Part shown: piece by piece, positions 6,045 through 10,641 of the stretch
Numbering within the stretch: the first letter of the stretch is position 1
Layout of the letters: each line of letters opens with the position of its first letter
DNA from: an uncultured Eubacteriales bacterium
GTDB lineage: Bacteria > Bacillota > Clostridia > Christensenellales > QAND01
Direction: 5' to 3'
Assembly (NCBI GenBank): GCA_900546685.1
Contig: UREB01000045.1
Span: forward strand, 1-10,641
DNA: 10,641 bases
Position numbers and translations under genes: made by a program
The notes under the pieces: generated by a model
Database searches by the model: none
Told to the model about the DNA's origin: nothing
The model's input: the letters and a program-made list of their open reading frames with translations, nothing else

Positions 6045-6482
6045 TCAATCCACAGATGATAAAATTTCCTCCAGCGAAAATACCCGGATGCTGTTTTCTT
6101 TCAGTAACGCCGCACATTTTTCCGTATCCTCTACACGGAACATAATCAACGCATTTTCGTTGGGGGTCCGCACAAAGGAATAGAGATATTCCACATTCAG
6201 ATCATTTTTATCCAGCAGCATCAACACGCTGGCCAGCCCGCCGGGCTGGTCCGGCACCTCTACGGCTAGCACTTCCGTCGTAGAAGCGGCAAACCCATGC
6301 TCGGCCAGCAACGCCAACGCCTTATCCGGCTGGTTTACGATACAGCGCATAATGCCAAAATCCGCCGTATCCGCAATGGACAACGCAATGAGGTCAATGC
6401 CGTTTTCCCCCAATACCTTCGTCGCCTCTGCCAAGGTGCCCTGCTTGTTTTCCAAAAAAACGGAAATCTGTTTCAGTGTCAT
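6045..6482 (-). CDS. tandem ACT-domain amino-acid-binding protein
   Basis: A 145-residue stand-alone protein built of two ACT domains (about residues 3-70 and 71-140) and nothing catalytic. The first begins KQISVFLENKQGTLAEATKVL and carries the ENKQG turn (11-15). The second begins VLAVEVPDQPGGLASVLMLL with the DQPGG turn (78-82). These Gly-containing turns are where ACT domains commonly bind amino acids at domain interfaces. Small two-ACT proteins are often found beside paaK and ior genes, which suggests sensing of an aromatic or branched amino acid, but ligand and target are unknown. ATG 6482 is preceded by AGGAGGG 8 bases upstream, one of the strongest ribosome sites in the operon. It lies 20 bp after paaK and 18 bp before alr. 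Confidence 0.9.
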   Translation of the reverse strand: MTLKQISVFLENKQGTLAEATKVLGENGIDLIALSIADTADFGIMRCIVNQPDKALALLAEHGFAASTTEVLAVEVPDQPGGLASVLMLLDKNDLNVEYLYSFVRTPNENALIMFRVEDTEKCAALLKENSIRVFSLEEILSSVD

Positions 6483-6502
6483 AAGCTCGCCCTCCTAAAA
6501 TG

Positions 6503-7807
6503 TTAGTTGTCAAATTTGCGCTTATCGATCACGCGCTTTGCCTTCCCTTCGCTGCGTTCCAGCTCTTTAGGCGGCAACAGGCGTACCTTGGCGCTGATGC
6601 CCAGATAGCTTTGCAATTCCTTGGATAGCGTGGCGCGGATCCCCTCGATATTTTTCACCGTATCGCTCACCGCATCCGGATGCAGCTCTACCTGTACTTC
6701 CATTGTATCAGAATTATGCACACGGTCCACAACAATCAAATAATGCGGCATAACGCCCTTAACCTTTGTCAGCACGGTTTCCACCTGGCTTGGGAACACG
6801 TTGACGCCGCGCACGATGAGCATGTCGTCCGTGCGGCCCTTCAAGCGTGCAATCTTCCTATGCGTCCTACCGCAGCTGCACGGCTCCGGAATGATGGAAG
6901 TCAAATCATGCGTGCGATACCTCAACGTCGGCATACCCTCCTTGTTGATGGTGGTAATAACAAGCTCTCCTACCTCTCCATCCGGCACTGGTTCGCATGT
7001 CTCCGGGTCCAATATCTCTACCAAGAATTGATCTTCCCAGATATGAAGGCCGTGCTTTTCCTCTTTGCATTCGATGGCCACGCCAGGACCCATTGTTTCG
7101 GACAGGCCGTAAATATCCAGCGCATCGATGCCCATCAGTTCCTCGATCTGCTGGCGCATACCCTCCGTCCAGGGTTCTGCGCCAAAGGTGCCCGCTCTGA
7201 GCCGCAGCTTATTTGTATCGATCCCCATATCACGCATGGTTTCGCCCAGCATCAGCGCATAGGAAGGCGTACAGGCCAAAATGCTGGTACCAAAATCCTG
7301 CATCAACATGATCTGCCGCTGGGTATTCCCCGAAGAGGTCGGCAACGCCGTAGCGCCTAGTCTTTCTGCCCCATAATGCAGTCCCAGGCCCCCGGTGAAC
7401 AAGCCATATCCATAGGAAATCTGCACCACGTCGTTTTTCTTGCCGCCTGCACAGCCCAACGCGCGCGCCGTGCATTCCGCCCAGGCGTCAATATCATTTT
7501 TGGTATACCCTACCGTTGTCGGCTTCCCAGTCGTACCGCTTGATGCGTGTACGCGGACAATCTCCTCCATCGGCGCAGAAAACAGCCCGAACGGGTAATT
7601 ATCCCGCAGATCCGTTTTATTGGTAAAGGGCAGCCGCCTTACATCATCCAGCGTTTGGATGTCTTCCGGCTTTACGCTCAAGGCATCCATTTTTTCCCTA
7701 TAAAAGCGGCTGTTATGGTAGCATCTTTCTACCGTTTTTTGCAGCCGCTTGAGTTGCAGCGCCTGTATTTCGCTCCGCGCCATCGTCTCTACCTGAGGAT
7801 TGAACAT
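6503..7807 (-). CDS. paaK: phenylacetate-CoA ligase (paralogue 1)
   Basis: An AMP-forming arylacetate-CoA ligase of the PaaK family, 434 residues, complete. The ATP-binding P-loop SSGTTGKPT is at 89-97, the YGLSETMGPG motif at 233-242, a CSCGR cysteine pair at 310-314, the hinge segment GRTDDMLIVRGVNVFPSQVE at 324-343, and the C-terminal catalytic-lysine segment EGKAKR at 420-425. The reaction activates phenylacetate or a related arylacetate to its CoA thioester with ATP. Near equilibrium it could also run toward free acid. ATG 7807 is favoured: AGGGGG lies 9 bases upstream and MFNPQVETM starts the homologous region. An in-frame TTG at 7837 would overlap the iorB end and make the ribosome site coding. 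It sits 22 bp after iorB, and a second PaaK lies upstream of iorA. The exact aryl substrate cannot be read from sequence. Confidence 0.94.
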   Translation of the reverse strand: MFNPQVETMARSEIQALQLKRLQKTVERCYHNSRFYREKMDALSVKPEDIQTLDDVRRLPFTNKTDLRDNYPFGLFSAPMEEIVRVHASSGTTGKPTTVGYTKNDIDAWAECTARALGCAGGKKNDVVQISYGYGLFTGGLGLHYGAERLGATALPTSSGNTQRQIMLMQDFGTSILACTPSYALMLGETMRDMGIDTNKLRLRAGTFGAEPWTEGMRQQIEELMGIDALDIYGLSETMGPGVAIECKEEKHGLHIWEDQFLVEILDPETCEPVPDGEVGELVITTINKEGMPTLRYRTHDLTSIIPEPCSCGRTHRKIARLKGRTDDMLIVRGVNVFPSQVETVLTKVKGVMPHYLIVVDRVHNSDTMEVQVELHPDAVSDTVKNIEGIRATLSKELQSYLGISAKVRLLPPKELERSEGKAKRVIDKRKFDN

Positions 7808-7829
7808 CTTTTTGCCCCCTGCCTTTCTG

Positions 7830-8411
7830 TTATGCAAGCTTTGCCTGTTCCAGACCCGCCTGGAACGCCTTTAGGTTCAGCTCTACAAACGCAGGCTTTA
7901 CCCCTTCCCGGATCACTTGTTTCATCGTCTCAGCGTCCATCCCCATGCACTGGGTATATACGCCCAACAGCACGATATTGGCGGCCTTGGTGCTGCCCAG
8001 CTCTCTGGCAATGCCCGTTGCATCCACAAAGATATATCGATCCGTATACGCAGCCACCTGTTCTTTGACGTCCTTCGGATAGGCAGCTGTGCCCATATTC
8101 ACCGCAATAGGGGGTACTTGGCTCTCATCGCAAATCAGCATGCCGCCCGGCTTTAGCATTTCCAGCGCCCGCAACGCTTCTACTGGCTCAAACGACAGCA
8201 ACACATCTGCGCTCTGCACATCGATCAGCGGCGAGGCCACATTTTCCCCGATCCGTACATGCGTCACCACGCTGCCGCCGCGCTGGGCCATGCCGTGCAC
8301 TTCGCTTACCTTGGCGTCTAGCCCTTTTGCCTTTGCATATTCTCCTAGCAGACGGCCTGCCAGCAGCGTGCCCTGGCCGCCTACCCCTACAATCAAAACG
8401 CTCTGTTTCAT
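7830..8411 (-). CDS. iorB: indolepyruvate ferredoxin oxidoreductase, beta subunit
   Basis: The 193-residue gamma-domain-type subunit of the aryl-pyruvate oxidoreductase. The N-terminus MKQSVLIVGVGGQGTLLAGR has the glycine-rich GVGGQG loop (9-14) characteristic of the CoA/TPP-side domain of 2-oxoacid:ferredoxin oxidoreductases. SEVHGMAQRGGSVVTHVR (36-53) is the other family signature. ATG 8411 overlaps the iorA stop as ATGA (8411-8408), with AAGGGG 7 bases upstream, pointing to coupled synthesis of a complex with IorA. An upstream extension open to 8474 lies within the iorA ferredoxin domain and is not needed. There is no iron-sulfur motif in this subunit, as expected because the clusters are in IorA. 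Confidence 0.95.
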   Translation of the reverse strand: MKQSVLIVGVGGQGTLLAGRLLGEYAKAKGLDAKVSEVHGMAQRGGSVVTHVRIGENVASPLIDVQSADVLLSFEPVEALRALEMLKPGGMLICDESQVPPIAVNMGTAAYPKDVKEQVAAYTDRYIFVDATGIARELGSTKAANIVLLGVYTQCMGMDAETMKQVIREGVKPAFVELNLKAFQAGLEQAKLA

Positions 8412-10141
8412 TTCGACGCCCCTTCCATGCATTGTTTTGGGCAGAGTCCTGCGCATAAGCCGCACGCATTGCACAGGGTCTGGTCAATGGTTACCTTGTT
8501 CCCCTTACGCTGCAAGGCCGGGCAGCCGGTCTTTAAGCAAGCACCGCAGCCAATGCATTTTTCCGCATTGATTTGCAGCGAATTCTTCTGCCCTTTTACA
8601 ATCATCACACACGGCCTTCTCGCTATAACAACGGAAACGCCGTCCTCATTTAGCGACGCTTGAATCTCTGCCTGCAGGCCTACGATATTCAGCGAATCCA
8701 CCACGCGGATATGCTGAGCACCCAGCGCCCGGCATACGCTTTCCAGCGACAGCGGCTCCGTGTATTCGCCCTTTAATGTTTTGCCCGTCGCCGGGTTGTC
8801 CTGATGGCCCGTCATGCCGGTGGTCGAGTTGTCCACAATCAACACCGTGATGTTGCTCTTGTTATAGCTGGCGGTTGCCAGGCCCGTCATCCCACTGTGG
8901 AAAAACGTGGAATCCCCAATAATGGCCAGCGACTTTCTCGCAAAATCGCGCCCTTTGGCCTTTTCGGCCCCATGCGCCATGGAAATGCTGGCACCCATGC
9001 AAATGGTGGTATCCATCGCTCCCAGCGGCGGCGTGGCACCCAGCGTATAGCAACCGATATCTCCAAATACCGTCAGCCCCATCTTTTTGAGCACGTAAAA
9101 CACACCGCGATGCGGACATCCAGCGCACAATGCCGGCGGACGGGGGGGCAGATCCTTGACATCGGGCAGAGTCGGCGCATCCACGCCCTCTACTACCTGC
9201 TTTACCAGGTTTGCGCTCAGCTCGCCCGCTTTGCCAAATACTTGATCTCCAATACATTCAATGCCCAGGCTTTCTACTTGACGCTGAATGTATGGTTCCA
9301 ATTCCTCCACCACATACAGCTTTTCAACCGAAGCGGCAAATTCGCGGATCTTTTGCTCCGGCAGCGGATACACCATGCCCAGCTTCAAAATGCTGGCATG
9401 CGGCAGGGCCTCCTTCACATACTGGTAGCATACGCCAGAACAGATCACGCCTACCTTTCCATCGCCCGCCTCGATACGGTTCAGTTCGGTAGAATCGCTG
9501 AGCTTTTTGGCCGCTTCGATGCGCTTTAGCAAGTCCACCTTGCGTCCTCTCGCATAGCCAGGCATCATAATGTATTTGGCCGGCTGTTTTTCGTAATCCT
9601 TCTCAAAATTTCCGACCTGGTCTCCCAATGCTACAAAACCTCTGGCATGCGAAATGCGCGTAGTCAGCCGCACGATCACAGGCATATCCAGCGTTTCGCT
9701 CAGCTGCGGCGCATATTTGAAATAATCATAACATTCCTGGCTATCCGCCGGCTCCAAGACCGGTACATGCGCCGCCTGTGCGATCATCCGCGTGTCCTGT
9801 TCGTTCTGGCTGCTGTGCATACCCGGATCGTCCGCTACCGCCAGCACCAACCCGGCATTAACGCCGGTATAGGCCGCCGTAAACAACAGATCCGCCGCTA
9901 CATTGAGCCCTACATGCTTCATACAGCACATGGCACGCTTGCCCGTTACCGCCGAGCCCAAAGCCGCTTCCGCCGCCACCTTTTCATTGGCCGCCCATTC
10001 CGTGTATACCTCCGGGAAAGCCGCCGCCGTTTCAGTAATTTCCGTACTCGGTGTGCCCGGGTAAGAGGAGATGACGGCGATACCGCCGTCCCTGGCCCCC
10101 ATTGCAGCGGCCTGATTTCCCAATAAAAGCTGTTTTGCCAT
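8408..10141 (-). CDS. iorA: indolepyruvate ferredoxin oxidoreductase, alpha subunit
   Basis: The large subunit, 577 residues, of the enzyme that oxidatively decarboxylates aryl pyruvates (indolepyruvate, phenylpyruvate, hydroxyphenylpyruvate) with CoA and ferredoxin to arylacetyl-CoA and CO2, reversibly. Order of parts: a pyrimidine-binding-like N-terminal domain (SSYPGTPSTEI, 25-35), a middle domain, CAGCPHRG (339-346), the TPP core with GDIGC (360-364), GDSTFFHSG (409-417) and N438 in VDNSTTGMTG, then a C-terminal ferredoxin domain. The cysteines are C529, C532, C535, C540 (CX2CX2CX4CP) and C557, C560, C563, C567 (CX2CX2CX3CP), enough for two 4Fe-4S clusters. The longer first spacing is typical of IorA. 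ATG 10141 follows the paaK-2 stop by 4 bp, and its AAGGA site lies inside the end of that gene. It is coupled to iorB by a 4-bp overlap. The enzyme is oxygen-sensitive in known cases, implying an anaerobe. Confidence 0.96.
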   Translation of the reverse strand: MAKQLLLGNQAAAMGARDGGIAVISSYPGTPSTEITETAAAFPEVYTEWAANEKVAAEAALGSAVTGKRAMCCMKHVGLNVAADLLFTAAYTGVNAGLVLAVADDPGMHSSQNEQDTRMIAQAAHVPVLEPADSQECYDYFKYAPQLSETLDMPVIVRLTTRISHARGFVALGDQVGNFEKDYEKQPAKYIMMPGYARGRKVDLLKRIEAAKKLSDSTELNRIEAGDGKVGVICSGVCYQYVKEALPHASILKLGMVYPLPEQKIREFAASVEKLYVVEELEPYIQRQVESLGIECIGDQVFGKAGELSANLVKQVVEGVDAPTLPDVKDLPPRPPALCAGCPHRGVFYVLKKMGLTVFGDIGCYTLGATPPLGAMDTTICMGASISMAHGAEKAKGRDFARKSLAIIGDSTFFHSGMTGLATASYNKSNITVLIVDNSTTGMTGHQDNPATGKTLKGEYTEPLSLESVCRALGAQHIRVVDSLNIVGLQAEIQASLNEDGVSVVIARRPCVMIVKGQKNSLQINAEKCIGCGACLKTGCPALQRKGNKVTIDQTLCNACGLCAGLCPKQCMEGASK

Positions 10142-10145
10142 TGTC

Positions 10146-10641
10146 TCAGTCCTTCTTTCTTAGATCCTGTACACGTTTTGCCTTGCCCTCAAAACGTTTG
10201 AGCGTCATCGGGTTGCATAGGGTGATCTGCGTATCGATCAAACAGTCCGTCTTGATAGCCGCCCGCAGCTTCTTTTTCAACACTTCCAGCTCCTTATACT
10301 GCTCCAGCAAGCTCACATCTGCGACCTCTACCATCACCTCTACCTTATCCATGAAGTTCTCCGTCGTCACGATGATTTCATAATTGGCGCCTAGGCCGGG
10401 AGTAGAGAGCAAAATCTTTTCGATCTGGCTCGGGAACACGTTTACCCCGCGGATCACCAGCATATCATCGCTGCGGCCCATAATCTTGTGCAGCCGCGCC
10501 GTTGTCCGCCCACACGGGCAGGGCTCGTAGGTTATCATGGACAGATCGCGCGTCCGGTAACGCAGCAACGGCTGCGCCTGTTTTGTCAGCGTGGTGATGA
10601 CCACCTCGCCCTTTTCCCCTTCCGGAAGCACTTCCTCTGTA
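10146..10641 (-). CDS. paaK: phenylacetate-CoA ligase (paralogue 2), C-terminal part (5' end outside window)
   Basis: The frame enters from the right edge and ends at TGA 10148-10146, giving about 165 residues of the C-terminal third of a PaaK-type ligase. Visible are an EPCPCGR cysteine pair (near 10526-10506), the hinge GRSDDMLVIRGVNVFPSQIE (near 10478-10419), and the catalytic-lysine segment EGKAKR (10190-10173). It aligns along its length with the complete PaaK at 6503-7807 but is clearly diverged (for example, the tail after the hinge differs at most positions), so the two are distinct paralogues rather than a recent duplication. The GTG at 10631 is an internal valine codon. It lies 4 bp before iorA, first visible gene of the operon. 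The ATP-binding half and the promoter are beyond the window. Confidence 0.9.
   Translation of the reverse strand, partial: TEEVLPEGEKGEVVITTLTKQAQPLLRYRTRDLSMITYEPCPCGRTTARLHKIMGRSDDMLVIRGVNVFPSQIEKILLSTPGLGANYEIIVTTENFMDKVEVMVEVADVSLLEQYKELEVLKKKLRAAIKTDCLIDTQITLCNPMTLKRFEGKAKRVQDLRKKD

Noticed and set aside
6680..7360. Plus-strand open frame of 226 codons
   Set aside because: Shadow of paaK on the opposite strand; no ribosome site and no family-like composition.
7808..7837. TTG-initiated N-terminal extension of PaaK
   Set aside because: It would overlap the end of iorB and translate the ribosome binding site. The ATG at 7807 has correct spacing and begins the homologous region.
8804..9529. 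Long plus-strand open frame of 241 codons
   Set aside because: It lies wholly opposite iorA, whose motifs and ribosome site are unmistakable. The translation has low-complexity, His/Arg-rich composition with no recognisable motif.

Overview
The window is about 10.6 kb of gene-dense chromosome from what looks like a spore-forming Clostridia-type Firmicute (Bacillota) of moderate GC content. The evidence is a ylbJ sporulation membrane-protein gene, a neighbourhood resembling the Bacillus ylb cluster (rsmD, coaD, ylbJ, ylbK, ylbM/tmcAL), strong AGGAGG-type ribosome binding sites, some TTG starts, and an anaerobe-type ferredoxin-dependent 2-oxoacid oxidoreductase. No mobile element, CRISPR array, tRNA, rRNA or riboswitch was seen. 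No stretch above about 75 bases lacks a gene. The species cannot be named from this sequence.

Left part (1-2761): the 3' part of tmcAL (+) converges on ylbK (-, patatin-like phospholipase) with a 31-bp overlap. ylbK diverges from ylbJ (+) across a 58-bp gap. That gap and the first codons on each side hold a good sigma-A-like promoter for ylbK and a sigma-E-like promoter for ylbJ. ylbJ then converges on the next minus-strand operon, and the two stop codons share the palindrome TTAA.

Middle (2758-4285, minus): rsmD (TTG start), coaD (overlapping rsmD by 32 bp) and a small coiled-coil protein of unknown function. This unit ends in an intrinsic terminator whose loop contains the stop codon and whose T-tract is the complement of the lysine codons at the end of ylbJ. 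A 71-bp spacer with an AT-rich dyad separates rsmD from the upstream operon.

Right part (4357-10641, minus, one tightly packed transcription unit entering from the right edge): paaK paralogue 2 (partial), iorA, iorB, paaK paralogue 1, a tandem ACT-domain protein, alr (alanine racemase) and 5-formyltetrahydrofolate cyclo-ligase. Gaps are 4-22 bp, with two ATGA stop/start overlaps. iorAB with two arylacetate-CoA ligases is a module for interconverting aryl-pyruvates, arylacetyl-CoAs and free arylacetates. It could either ferment aromatic amino acids or salvage arylacetates by reductive carboxylation. The ACT protein may sense an amino acid. alr and the cyclo-ligase are housekeeping genes riding on the same transcript.

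Overall this is mostly recognisable core and metabolic content. The most interesting points are the compact dual-use regulatory DNA at the two ends of ylbJ, the two-ligase IOR cluster, and the unassigned coiled-coil gene.
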